A DNA stretch of 64,000 nucleotides, taken from NCBI GenBank assembly GCA_022843745.1, contig JALHNB010000011.1, forward strand, positions 1 to 64,000. The letters run 5' to 3'. Positions 1 through 8,047 of the stretch are shown here, in pieces. The position numbers were made by a program, and so were the translations under genes. The DNA is from Anaerolineae bacterium (GTDB lineage: Bacteria > Chloroflexota > Anaerolineae > Aggregatilineales > Phototrophicaceae). Positions within the stretch are counted from its first letter, which is position 1, and each line of letters starts with the position of its first letter. Below the pieces are notes generated by a model. That model had not been told where the DNA came from. It worked only from the letters and a program-made list of their open reading frames with translations, and made no database searches.

Positions 1-391
1 GGGGATTGGTAAATAGATGTGCATGATGTTGCACGATATTTTGTGTATGATCCAGTATATCAAGAAAATTCGTGCAAAGTCAAGAAAATTCGTGCAAATT
101 GACGACAGGACATGATGATGCAGTTTAAGAATTAAATACGGATAACGCGACGAGGTTTTCGTAGGGACACGATGTATCGTGTACTTATGGGCGAGGTGTC
201 CTAATTGCCAGGAACACCCACGTTTTGGCGAACATTTCGGTTTGCGAAGATGGGCATGATGCATCATGCCCCTACGAACGCGGTACTCCAGTTTAATTTG
301 TTGAATCGCATTATCATGCCCCTACGAAAATGGCGATCTGAATTCCGTGATGAAACCGTCTATCCACTCATTTTGAAATATAGGGATGCTC
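1..391. other. Upstream region of deoR-like gene with tandem repeat and palindromes
   Basis: No convincing gene lies here. Two adjacent 19-20 base copies of TCAAGAAAATTCGTGCAAA occupy 60-78 and 80-98; a tandem repeat of this kind ahead of a DeoR-family gene is a plausible binding site, but that is inference. A palindrome (GGGCATGATGCATCATGCCC then CTACGA) at 252-277 belongs to the dispersed GTAGGGG/CCCCTAC family, and decayed relatives sit near 160-182 and 314-330. Confidence 0.5.
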
Positions 392-1147
392 ATGCTGACC
401 GATCAACGCAAGCAGCACATTTTGAATATTTTGAAGCGCGATGGGCAGGTCGTCGCGAAAATTCTGAGTCAGGAGCTTGGCCTGTCGGAAGATACGATCC
501 GGCGGGATTTGCGGGAATTGGCGCAGGAGGGCTTGCTGCAACGGGTTCATGGCGGAGCGCTGCCTGCATCGCCTGCCGTCGCGAATTTTGCCGCGCGGGA
601 GCAGATTCAGGTGGAATCAAAAGTGGCGATTGGGCGGGCGGCGGCGCAGTTGATTAAAAATGGGCAGGTTGTGATGCTGGACGGTGGAACGACGGCGGTG
701 CAAGTCGCGCGAAATCTGCCCGCGAATCTTCAGGCGACGATTGTCACGCACAGCGCACGGATCGCGATTGAACTGCTGGATTACGCGGGTGTTGAGGTTA
801 TTCTAATCGGCGGGCGTTTATTTAAGCACTCGGTGGTTTCGGTGGGGGCAGTAGCGATTGAGGCGATCCGGCATATTCACGCGGATGTGTATTTCATGGG
901 CGTGACAGGCGTTCATCTGGAAGCGGGTTTGACGACAGGCGACCTGGAAGAAGCCTATGTTAAACGCGCACTCTCTCAGCAGGCTGCCGAGACGTTGGTG
1001 CTGGCCTCGCAGGAAAAACTGGGCGCGGCCTCGCAATACGTGATTGCGCCGTTGAGCGATGTCAGCGGGTTGATTGTCGAGGGCACGATTCCCGACGAAA
1101 TTTTAGCGCCGTATGTGGAGATGGGGTTAAGCATTATTCGGGCGTGA
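392..1147 (+). CDS. DeoR/GlpR-family transcriptional regulator
   Basis: A repressor of the DeoR family, which typically controls sugar or nucleoside catabolism and senses a phosphorylated sugar. The first ~55 residues form the winged helix-turn-helix (QRKQHILNIL, then LGLSEDTIRRDLRELAQEGL and VHGGA, the family signature). The remainder is the DeoRC sugar-phosphate sensor, with the LDGGTTAVQVA and GVTGVH loops. Two in-frame ATG codons occur at 386 and 392; the second is preferred because AGGG at 382-385 is correctly spaced for it and touches the first. Length (251 aa) is normal. The next gene overlaps its stop if that gene starts at 1144, but a later start is more likely. A decayed copy of its last 95 bases occurs at 1915-2013. 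The target operon cannot be read from the context. Confidence 0.92.
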   Translation: MLTDQRKQHILNILKRDGQVVAKILSQELGLSEDTIRRDLRELAQEGLLQRVHGGALPASPAVANFAAREQIQVESKVAIGRAAAQLIKNGQVVMLDGGTTAVQVARNLPANLQATIVTHSARIAIELLDYAGVEVILIGGRLFKHSVVSVGAVAIEAIRHIHADVYFMGVTGVHLEAGLTTGDLEEAYVKRALSQQAAETLVLASQEKLGAASQYVIAPLSDVSGLIVEGTIPDEILAPYVEMGLSIIRA

Positions 1148-1188
1148 GACTGAGGGATTGCAGCATGAGGTGTGTATTATCGGAAAAT

Positions 1189-1860
1189 ATGCTTATAAAT
1201 AGGTGGAGAATGTTTTTCAGAAGCACTCCTCAAAATCGTTATACTCTAACGACAACGCTGATTATGTTTATACCTGTAATCCTACTATATCTTGGGCGAT
1301 TATGGGTTTATCAGTCGCTAGAATCCGAACGAGGCCCCTACGGCTTTGGGTGGTTGATTTTACTTCCTATCTTCTGTGGAGCGTTATTGATCGTAGCTGT
1401 ATTGCTCGCGGTAGTGGCGGTAATCATTTACCGGCGTACCCGTAAAGTAACATCTATTTTAGTTTTTGGAGTTGGGATAATTGCTGGGCTCCTTACTCCT
1501 TTACCTATATTGCCAAATGCCGTTTACCCAGAAGAAGCCTTTTTTTATGCCTACAGAGCGCAATTTGAAGAAGTGGTAAATTTGGTGCTTCAAGACGAGT
1601 TGAAATGTCCAGAACTAGGATGTGATTATATTGCCCGTATTCTGCCTCAAGAATTTAATAACTTGTCTCAAGAAGGACGTGTTTCTGTTCGTGAAAGTCA
1701 ATCTGGTAGCCTTGTTGTCGAATTTAGTCCATTTACCTATTATCCCGTAATCTATTTTGAGATACCTCACGATGTGAACTTGCCCCAGCACTCAGAATGT
1801 CAGGGGATTCGTTGGGTAAGGAAACTTGATGAACACTGGTATTTGTGTGTGGAAGATTAG
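1189..1860 (+). CDS. Hypothetical three-span membrane protein
   Basis: I do not recognise a family. The protein has about three hydrophobic segments in its first half (FIPVILLYLGRLWVY; LLPIFCGALLIVAVLLAVVAVII; ILVFGVGIIAGLLTPLPIL), followed by a soluble C-terminal domain of ~100 residues with two cysteine pairs (CPELGC; C near the end). Possible starts are ATG 1189 and ATG 1210, the latter just after AGGTGGAG; a GTG-type start further up at 1144 would overlap the DeoR gene. Base composition is visibly AT-richer than both neighbours, and the gene sits exactly between the complete DeoR gene and a decayed copy of its 3' end, which suggests it arrived by insertion. Function unknown. Confidence 0.6.
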   Translation: MLINRWRMFFRSTPQNRYTLTTTLIMFIPVILLYLGRLWVYQSLESERGPYGFGWLILLPIFCGALLIVAVLLAVVAVIIYRRTRKVTSILVFGVGIIAGLLTPLPILPNAVYPEEAFFYAYRAQFEEVVNLVLQDELKCPELGCDYIARILPQEFNNLSQEGRVSVRESQSGSLVVEFSPFTYYPVIYFEIPHDVNLPQHSECQGIRWVRKLDEHWYLCVED

Positions 1861-1914
1861 CGCAAGCGTAAGCGATGGCTAATTCGCTAGGTCGGAGAGC
1901 GCTTGTCGGATTGT

Positions 1915-2013
1915 TCGCAGGAAAAATTGGGCGCGGCCTCGCAGAACGTGATCGCGCCGTTGAGCGACGTCAGCGGATTGATTGTCGAGCGCACGATTCC
2001 CGATAAGATATAA
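1915..2013 (+). pseudogene. Decayed second copy of the DeoR gene 3' end
   Basis: Bases 1915-2009 align without gaps to 1007-1101 of the DeoR-family gene (constant offset of 908), at roughly 90% identity by eye. The remnant still reads in frame as QEKLGAASQNVIAPLSDVSG and then LIVERTIPDKI with a TAA stop at 2011-2013, compared with QEKLGAASQYVIAPLSDVSG in the intact gene. Upstream of 1915 the similarity ends. It is therefore either the stump of a former tandem paralogue or one boundary of an insertion/duplication that placed the membrane-protein gene (1189-1860) between the two copies. Confidence 0.85.
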
Positions 2014-2036
2014 ATACGATGGAAATAGGTTCGGGC

Positions 2037-2098
2037 GGGCGCACCGCCGTGCGCCCCTACGAAAACAGTTCGTGATGACCGATTTATTTGTGAGACAG
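2037..2098. repeat. Dispersed palindrome with extended 3' tail (copy 1)
   Basis: GGGCGCACCGCCGTGCGCCC followed by CTACGAAAAC and then about 35 more bases (GTTCGTGATGACCGATTTATTT). The same palindrome with the same tail, slightly changed, occurs at 27127-27182. Both copies lie immediately beyond the 3' end of a minus-strand gene. Confidence 0.75.
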
Positions 2099-2103
2099 AC
2101 CAA

Positions 2104-2793
2104 TTAGTCGATCAACTCCAACAACTCGTGCAGGTGGGCGATCTCGTAGGTGATCGGTAAATCGGTGGGGCGGGGTGTGCTCATTGGGTTGTACCAGCAC
2201 GTGTCGATGCCATAATCCACGCCGCCCCGCATATCCGCGCTGAGGCTGTCGCCGATAATCAGGACATCGCTTTTGGCGGGATTGCCGATCCGCTCAAAGG
2301 CCGCATCAAAATAGGCGGCTTTCGGCTTGGCTGCGCCGATTTCCTCGGAAATAATCAACTCCGCAATGTGATCGCGGATCAGTGAACGCGCTAAACGGTT
2401 ACGCTGGACTTTTTGCAAGCCGTTGGTCACGATGGCGAGACGGGAAGTTTTGTGTAGTGTGTCGATCACGTCGTAAGCGCCGTCGATCATTTCGGCGCAG
2501 TTTCCCAGGTGTTCGATGTAAGCGTCGCTCATGTGGTTCGCGGAACCCGCCATCTGAAGCGCTTCCAGCAGCAGTTCAAAGCGGCGCACTTTTAAAAGCT
2601 CAGACGTGATCTCGCGTTTTTCGAGTGCTTGCCAGAGCTGGTGATTGATGCCCTGATAAACGTCTAAATGTTGATCCTGGTAATCCAGACTCAGCGACAG
2701 GAAGGCGTTTTTGAGCGCGATTTTTTCGGCGTAGTTGAAGTCGAAAAGTGTGCCATCGGCATCGAAGCACAGCCAGGAGTAATGTTTTTTCAC
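2104..2793 (-). CDS. yjjG: YjjG-like HAD hydrolase (5'-nucleotidase/phosphatase)
   Basis: A haloacid dehalogenase-superfamily phosphatase, subfamily IA. Motif I is FDADGTLFDF near residue 10, with the two catalytic aspartates. Motif II is IVTNGLQ near residue 122, followed by the YjjG-type segment QKVQRNRLARSLIRDHI. Motif III is EEIGAAKP (Lys near 152), and motif IV is LIIGDSLSADMRGG. Order, spacing and length (229 aa) match YjjG, known in E. coli as a nucleotidase acting on non-canonical pyrimidine nucleoside monophosphates; the exact substrate here is inferred. The start is GTG (2791-2793) with only a weak ribosome-binding site. It stands alone on the minus strand, converging on the decayed DeoR copy. 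Confidence 0.9.
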   Translation of the reverse strand: MKKHYSWLCFDADGTLFDFNYAEKIALKNAFLSLSLDYQDQHLDVYQGINHQLWQALEKREITSELLKVRRFELLLEALQMAGSANHMSDAYIEHLGNCAEMIDGAYDVIDTLHKTSRLAIVTNGLQKVQRNRLARSLIRDHIAELIISEEIGAAKPKAAYFDAAFERIGNPAKSDVLIIGDSLSADMRGGVDYGIDTCWYNPMSTPRPTDLPITYEIAHLHELLELID

Positions 2794-3099
2794 AGTTGTC
2801 TCGCTTTAGGTGTTCGCAAATCCAGCCTATTTTAATCGCGGCGGGCTTCGATCAGATAGGTGCGAGATTCGAAGGCCAGTTCGCCGCGCAAGGCGACGAT
2901 GTGAGGATGGGGCAGAGCGGCTTTATAGGATTTCGACAGGACGACCCGCCGGGATCGTCCCTACGTGGATGTGCGGTTTACATTGGTGATTTGAAGGCAG
3001 GAAATGGGAGAGCGCACCGCTATGCGCCCCTACGAGGATCTTCACGATTGAGATGAGTTCAAACTGGCAATAGGTTGCAAATTGGATTGCCGGAAAATT
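2794..3099. repeat. Gene-free gap with two short palindromes
   Basis: About 300 bases without a gene. Two members of the dispersed palindrome family are visible: GGACGACCCGCCGGGATCGTCC plus CTACG at about 2939-2965, and AGCGCACCGCTATGCGCCCC plus TACGA at 3011-3035. No promoter or terminator is obvious. Confidence 0.6.
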
Positions 3100-3687
3100 C
3101 TAGGGCGGCAAAGCCTCACACGCAGTGCCATTGTTATCCGCGTCTAGCAAATCTTCATCGATACTGCACTGCTGTAAATGGGCGTTTGCAGCGGACTGAC
3201 TCGTAAAATCGCTGCAATTTAAATCATCAATGCCGTTACAGGTGTAGATCGAGGCGGGCGGCGGAACACTGGTTAACGGCTGCGGTGTGCCAAATATTGC
3301 CGTCGGGAAGGGTGCACCTGTCACGATGAGCGATGGCCCGACCAGATAAGGCCGTATGTCGATGGGCGCGGGGCTGGGCGCACCGGGCGTGAACAGCCGT
3401 CCGGGTTCGAGCGTGGTTAGCAGGGAACTGTGGATATAGCCAACCTGTCCCTCAAATGTCAGCTCAAACCACGAGGTCGAGCCGTTCCACTTTTGCCCCT
3501 CAAGGCTGCGCGACACCTGGACGGAGCGATTGCCTTGTATCGCGCCGAGCAGGTCACAAAATGTCGAGGCACAACTGCGCACACGGGCTGCGCGGAGCGT
3601 GTAGTAGGTGCTGTTTTGCGCCGTCGCGGGCAATATCAGCAGCAGCACGGCGGTGAATAAAAGAACCGGGATAATTCGTTTCATCAT
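3100..3687 (-). CDS. Secreted SH3b protein with C-terminal Excalibur calcium-binding domain
   Basis: A secreted or surface protein of 195 aa. Residues 1-24 are a signal peptide (positively charged start, hydrophobic core, cleavage after ATAQ). Residues ~28-92 form a bacterial SH3 domain (YYTLRAARVRSC, GQVGYIHSS), usually a cell-wall or ligand-binding module. The final ~45 residues carry an Excalibur-type domain: CNGIDDLNC and the hallmark D-x-D-x-D-G-x-x-C-E, here LDADNNGTACE, which binds calcium in related extracellular proteins. A proline-rich linker joins the two. No catalytic domain is present. The gene is isolated, and the ligand of the SH3 part is unknown. Confidence 0.8.
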   Translation of the reverse strand: MMKRIIPVLLFTAVLLLILPATAQNSTYYTLRAARVRSCASTFCDLLGAIQGNRSVQVSRSLEGQKWNGSTSWFELTFEGQVGYIHSSLLTTLEPGRLFTPGAPSPAPIDIRPYLVGPSLIVTGAPFPTAIFGTPQPLTSVPPPASIYTCNGIDDLNCSDFTSQSAANAHLQQCSIDEDLLDADNNGTACEALPP

Positions 3688-3851
3688 TTTCTTCCTCCAA
3701 CTACAGGCAGCATAACATGAAGTGCGAATCGTTGCTAAGAGGTCGATAGTCCCATCAGCGGATATTCACGGTTATATTTTTATGCGCAAGCGGTTAATGA
3801 TGGCATAATCAGGCGGAGATTATTTTTGGCGCGAAATTCTGGAGGCAAATA

Positions 3852-4880
3852 ATGGCACGCGAGATGGTGATGCCGTATCAGGTGGATGTTGAAACGCCGG
3901 GACGCCGGGATTACTGGGTGATGCTGGAACATGACAGCCTGTGGGGGATGCACCTGATCCCGATGACGGTGTGGGTAGGGCAGGATGCCAAGCCGGGGCA
4001 AGGCGTGGTCGCTTTTGGCTCGACACATGGAAACGAATATGAAGGGCCCGTCGCGCTCAAACATCTGCTCGGCATGATCGACTTAGCAGATGTGACGGGG
4101 CGTGTCATCCTTGTGCCGACATTAAACGTTGAGGCGTTCCGCACGGGGACACGCGACAGCATCGAGGCGGATCGGGTTAATCTCAACCGCGCATTTATCG
4201 ACGGGGCTGGCAAAACACCCGCGCTGGCAGGCATTACGCATCGAATCGCGGCTTTTGTGCGCGACTTTATCTGGGCGCATGTGCATGTGGTGCTTGATCT
4301 GCATTCCGGCGGCGATGTGATGCGTTTTCACCTGTGCGCCAGCTTCCACCCGCTGGATGACCCGGAGGAGACGCAAATTATCGAAGAAGCCGCGCGTTGG
4401 TTTGGCGTACCTCTGGTGATGATCTACCAGAATCGCACACCGGGGTTACTGCCCAGTGAGGCGGAACGGCTGGGCAAGATCACCGTCGGCACGGAACTCG
4501 GATGGGGCAGGGCAGTCAACCGGGAAGGGGTGCGTTACGCGCTGCAAGGGGTGAAGGCGGCCTGTATCCGGCATGGGCAGATGCGTGGGCAGATCGCGCC
4601 GATTGCGCATCATGCAGACGGGTCACAGGTGAAAGCGACAATTGTCGATGCGGAATGTTACACGCCCGCGCCGTTTCCGGGGCATTACGAAGAAGTGATC
4701 CCCTGCGGCACACGAGTTGAAAAAGGGTTGACGGTGGGTTGGTTGCACGATTTCCACCGGATTGACGACGCGCCTTATCCAGTTCGCGCCGGGGTCAGCG
4801 GGATTGTGGTGGCGCAGGCTTGGGGCGCCGTCGTCCAACGTGGGCAGCATATTCTGGCAGTGGGGCAGATTATCGGGTGA
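3852..4880 (+). CDS. Succinylglutamate desuccinylase/aspartoacylase-family protein (M14-like)
   Basis: A zinc-dependent deacylase of the AstE/AspA branch of the M14 carboxypeptidase fold. The zinc-binding H-x-x-E is in STHGNEYEGP near residue 60, and the third ligand is the histidine in VLDLHSGGD near residue 155. The NLNRAF segment is typical of the family. The C-terminal ~90 residues form the usual beta-barrel that ends with VQRGQHILAVG. The start is well supported: GGAGG at 3841-3845 lies six bases before ATG 3852. Length (342 aa) is normal. The gene is monocistronic, so the actual acylated substrate cannot be inferred. Confidence 0.88.
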   Translation: MAREMVMPYQVDVETPGRRDYWVMLEHDSLWGMHLIPMTVWVGQDAKPGQGVVAFGSTHGNEYEGPVALKHLLGMIDLADVTGRVILVPTLNVEAFRTGTRDSIEADRVNLNRAFIDGAGKTPALAGITHRIAAFVRDFIWAHVHVVLDLHSGGDVMRFHLCASFHPLDDPEETQIIEEAARWFGVPLVMIYQNRTPGLLPSEAERLGKITVGTELGWGRAVNREGVRYALQGVKAACIRHGQMRGQIAPIAHHADGSQVKATIVDAECYTPAPFPGHYEEVIPCGTRVEKGLTVGWLHDFHRIDDAPYPVRAGVSGIVVAQAWGAVVQRGQHILAVGQIIG

Positions 4881-5000
4881 GCGTGCAACCTCACCCCCCA
4901 ACCGCATCCGCGTCTCCAATGCTTTGGAGAGAGGGAGCAAAACTCAAATCAGTGGTGGACGGAAATCTGGAAAAATGCGGTAACAGGGTTGCATAAGCTT

Positions 5001-7364
5001 TTATTTCGGATGCGACCAGTTTTTGCCGAATTTCTTCTCGCTGCGGATGAATGCCAGGAAGAACCCGGCGCGGCTGCGGATATTGTGGCGTTCGAGGATG
5101 GTTTTGAGCGCAAGCCGGACGAGATCGGCATCGGTGGTGGCGACGATTTCGCGGATATTGGCGAGGCTGAGGTCGGAAATCGCCTGATGCACCGATTGGG
5201 CAAGCGATTCGGCCTGGGCATCCGGCAGCGCGTTGAAATAGCGCTGTTTGCCGCTGATGACGCGCTGTGGCCTGAGCGTGAGTGCGTTATTTTTGCGGGT
5301 AACACGGCGGTGCTGGCGATAAATTTTCTGCCACCAGCCTTTGAAATTTTCAACATCCCCCCAGATGCTTTCCGGCAGGATTTCCCATGTGGGATTCTGG
5401 CAGTGGCGGCATTTTTCCGGCTCGGACAGGCCAAAGTGAATATCCAGGCATTCCTTGCAGTACCAACCCCGCTTGTGCGGCGCTGGCAGCGGTGTTGGTG
5501 CTGGCAGCGGCACGGGCGATTCTACGGCCTTTGGCGCGTCAATCGCTCTGGCGTAGAGTCGCGGAGGTGTATAGGCGGGTTTCGCAGCAGGCGCGGGCGG
5601 TTCCGGCTGACCGCGCATGGAAGGATGAATCGGCGGCTTTTTGCCCGGATCGCGCCCCGGCAGGCTGTACCCTGGTGGCGTGTCGTCGAGCGCTTCGTAG
5701 CGATAGGTGTTCGGACGCTGGCGGAACAGCGACACGTGCGCCTGCGCCTGAAGCTGATTCATGGCGATTTGCTTGATCGGGGGGAACTTTTCGCCCAGCG
5801 AATTGACGAGAAAATTGCCATAAGGCTGCGTGTCATCCAGAACGCTCAAATTCGCCCAATGGAGGGGCGTTTCGTCAAAATTAGGCGATACAGGCACACC
5901 CAGATCGTGGTTGTAGCGGATGAGCGTCTGCACCGAAACGCCGATTCGCCGCGCCAGAAAGCGTAAAGTGTGTGCTTTGCCACTGTTTTGCTGCGGGAAT
6001 CGCTTTACAAATTCGCGGTGGCAGGCGATACGGGTGCGTTTAGCGCTGGCGAGATCATCGGCGCGGATGGGGTCGGCTACCCGCGAACTAACTCCTTCGA
6101 TCCCCAATTTCTGCAAAAGCTCAGTATTCCCCGGCATTCGATAGAGAATGGGTGGACGATGGTTAGGGCGTGGTTTGACTTTTTGTTGGTTTTGCGACCC
6201 TAAAATAAAGGCATTTTTACCATATTGACTACGCGAATTAGAAGCAACGGAGTTGTTCCCAACGGGGGGGGTAGGGGGGGACAACGGGATTTCCAGCGCT
6301 TCGAAAATTGGCTGCGACCCCGATACAAAAGCATGGAGCGCCTTGCGAACGGACCAATCGCCGATTTTGTCCGATTTGACCATCTGGGCAGCCTGGGCGT
6401 AATAAAAAGTGTCGCCGGGTTTGATTCCGTGTTCGCGCAGGGCGTGGATGACGCGGACAACGGCTGTCAGGCGCAGGCCGTTCAAACGCTGCTTGACGGC
6501 GGTTGATAGCTGTGTGTCTTCCGAAGAGGTCTGCGGTTTTGCTGGTCGCGCTGGCGGGCGGCTGTAGGCACTGGCGATGGTCGCGCTGGCCTCGCGTCGG
6601 CGCTGGCGCCCAGATTCGATATGGTGGCCTTTTGAAGCGGATGTATTGACATGAATTTCAGCCAGTGCGTTTAATGTCCACGATTCGGACTGACCATCGT
6701 CGCGTGCCTTGAGCGCTGCCTTAAACAGGGCATCATTGCGACCATGTGAGGTGAGCAGCGCCCGATAATAAGCTACCGCGTTGTTGGGAGTCATACTGCG
6801 TGGCAGTTCGACCAAAATTTCCGGCAGGGCAGGGGTCTTCAGCGAATCGGCGAAATCCAGCAGGGTATCTAGTTCAGCCTGTGCGAGTTGCAGCGGCTCG
6901 TATTCGCCCACACGCACATAATCATGTCCAGCGACACGGCTGGGGGGCGCGACGACATAGCAGCCATCGGCTTGAATATCGAGGCCGGGAACGCGGCGGC
7001 TGGCAGGCATGATGGCCGGGTCAACCTGATAATAAAGATGGAAGCCTCGGCGCGTGTGAACGATATAGGTGTTCACGAGATGCGGATGGCGCGTCAAAAA
7101 TTGGGTGAGCAGGGAAACTTCGTCAAAATCCACGACAATCAGCGAGGAAACGCGGCCAGTGACGACGGCGAGGCCATGACGGATCCAGCGATTGAACCAT
7201 TGGCGCAGGTCGGTGTCGGTTGCCCGCCGCGCCTGATAATCTTTCCACTCAATCGCAGGAGTCTTGAGGCCGGGAACCAGCGGAATCACCGACCAGCCAC
7301 GCGCCAGGTACGATTGCGCTTGTGTCGTTAATTCTTTTGCCCGTAAAAGACCTGCCTGCGACAA
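5001..7364 (-). CDS. Primase-polymerase (AEP)-like protein with C-terminal zinc-ribbon segment
   Basis: A large DNA-metabolism protein (787 aa). Residues ~15-180 resemble the bifunctional primase/polymerase N-terminal domain: GWSVIPLVPGLKTPAIEWKD, the catalytic acidic motif SSLIVVDFDE, the histidine motif RRGFHLYY, and GLDIQADGCYVVAPPS, which is typical of plasmid and phage prim-pols. The middle is low in complexity and contains a helix-turn-helix-like stretch (LARRIGVSVQTLIRYNHDLG). Near residue 650 a C-x2-C / C-x2-C pair (CKECLDIH..., KCRHC) looks like a zinc ribbon. No helicase Walker motif was seen, so it is not a full primase-helicase. The start appears to be TTG at 7364. Such proteins usually belong to mobile replicons, but no integrase or partner is adjacent. 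Confidence 0.78.
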   Translation of the reverse strand: MSQAGLLRAKELTTQAQSYLARGWSVIPLVPGLKTPAIEWKDYQARRATDTDLRQWFNRWIRHGLAVVTGRVSSLIVVDFDEVSLLTQFLTRHPHLVNTYIVHTRRGFHLYYQVDPAIMPASRRVPGLDIQADGCYVVAPPSRVAGHDYVRVGEYEPLQLAQAELDTLLDFADSLKTPALPEILVELPRSMTPNNAVAYYRALLTSHGRNDALFKAALKARDDGQSESWTLNALAEIHVNTSASKGHHIESGRQRRREASATIASAYSRPPARPAKPQTSSEDTQLSTAVKQRLNGLRLTAVVRVIHALREHGIKPGDTFYYAQAAQMVKSDKIGDWSVRKALHAFVSGSQPIFEALEIPLSPPTPPVGNNSVASNSRSQYGKNAFILGSQNQQKVKPRPNHRPPILYRMPGNTELLQKLGIEGVSSRVADPIRADDLASAKRTRIACHREFVKRFPQQNSGKAHTLRFLARRIGVSVQTLIRYNHDLGVPVSPNFDETPLHWANLSVLDDTQPYGNFLVNSLGEKFPPIKQIAMNQLQAQAHVSLFRQRPNTYRYEALDDTPPGYSLPGRDPGKKPPIHPSMRGQPEPPAPAAKPAYTPPRLYARAIDAPKAVESPVPLPAPTPLPAPHKRGWYCKECLDIHFGLSEPEKCRHCQNPTWEILPESIWGDVENFKGWWQKIYRQHRRVTRKNNALTLRPQRVISGKQRYFNALPDAQAESLAQSVHQAISDLSLANIREIVATTDADLVRLALKTILERHNIRSRAGFFLAFIRSEKKFGKNWSHPK

Positions 7365-8047
7365 AATTTAATCCAATTTTTATGGAAGTGACTTGCCATC
7401 ACTGCCAAACTAAGGTAGAATAATAGGTAATCAAATACTTTGGCGACGAAATAAATTTCGTCCCGACCTCAGGCTGTGTACGTTTGCAGTCTGTCGCTTA
7501 AGCCTTCTGGTGGTTTGCCGCCAATAACAGAAGGCTCGACTTTTTTATAGACCAGATTACAATGCCGTCTCCCCTCGAAACGGAATCAGTGTCACAAAAT
7601 ACTTAAATTTAGATATGCAACTACTTGTTTTTATTGCTGATTACTGGTATCCTTGATGTAGAGTAACAATCTAAATTCAAACGTGACCCGGTCAAACGTC
7701 ACAGAATTTCTATGGATGGGCTGTCGAATTATGCAGCCCATTTGTATTTCCAGGTACATTCAACAGTATAACCGCATATTCGTGATTCGCGCAAGAGGAT
7801 TCACGGAGATTCACACCCCGAATCCGAAAATTTTAACCTTGGAAATTTCAAACACGCTCAAACTGACGATTCTGTAAGCCGATTCGCGCGATGAATCTAT
7901 AATCGTTGTCGGTTGCTGCGCGGAATCAAAAGGGCGCACCGCCGTGCGCCCCTACGAGCAAAGGGCGTACAGTGACCGAAGGAAATCCCCGCGGGACGCT
8001 TCGCCCCTACAAGACATGAGGTTTCGACGAATCGAGCAGTTTAACCG
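7365..8047. other. 683-base gene-free region with hairpins
   Basis: No credible gene is present; a 64-codon frame at 7683-7877 lacks a ribosome-binding site and protein-like composition. A perfect hairpin GACGAAAT-AA-ATTTCGTC lies at 7444-7461, a terminator-like hairpin at 7501-7536, and dispersed palindromes at 7931-7957 (GGGCGCACCGCCGTGCGCCC plus CTACGA) and near 7986-8012. Confidence 0.6.
7501..7546 (+). terminator. Hairpin plus T-run, orphan terminator
   Basis: AGCCTTCTG (7501-7509) pairs perfectly with CAGAAGGCT (7528-7536) and is followed by CGAC and six T (7541-7546). No plus-strand gene ends upstream, since the neighbour at 5001-7364 starts on the opposite strand. It may therefore end a short non-coding transcript that begins near 7430, or it may simply be a decayed repeat. 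Confidence 0.5.

Noticed and set aside
7683-7877. 64-codon plus-strand frame in a long gap
   Set aside because: No ribosome-binding site, unusual composition, and no family-like pattern; likely chance.
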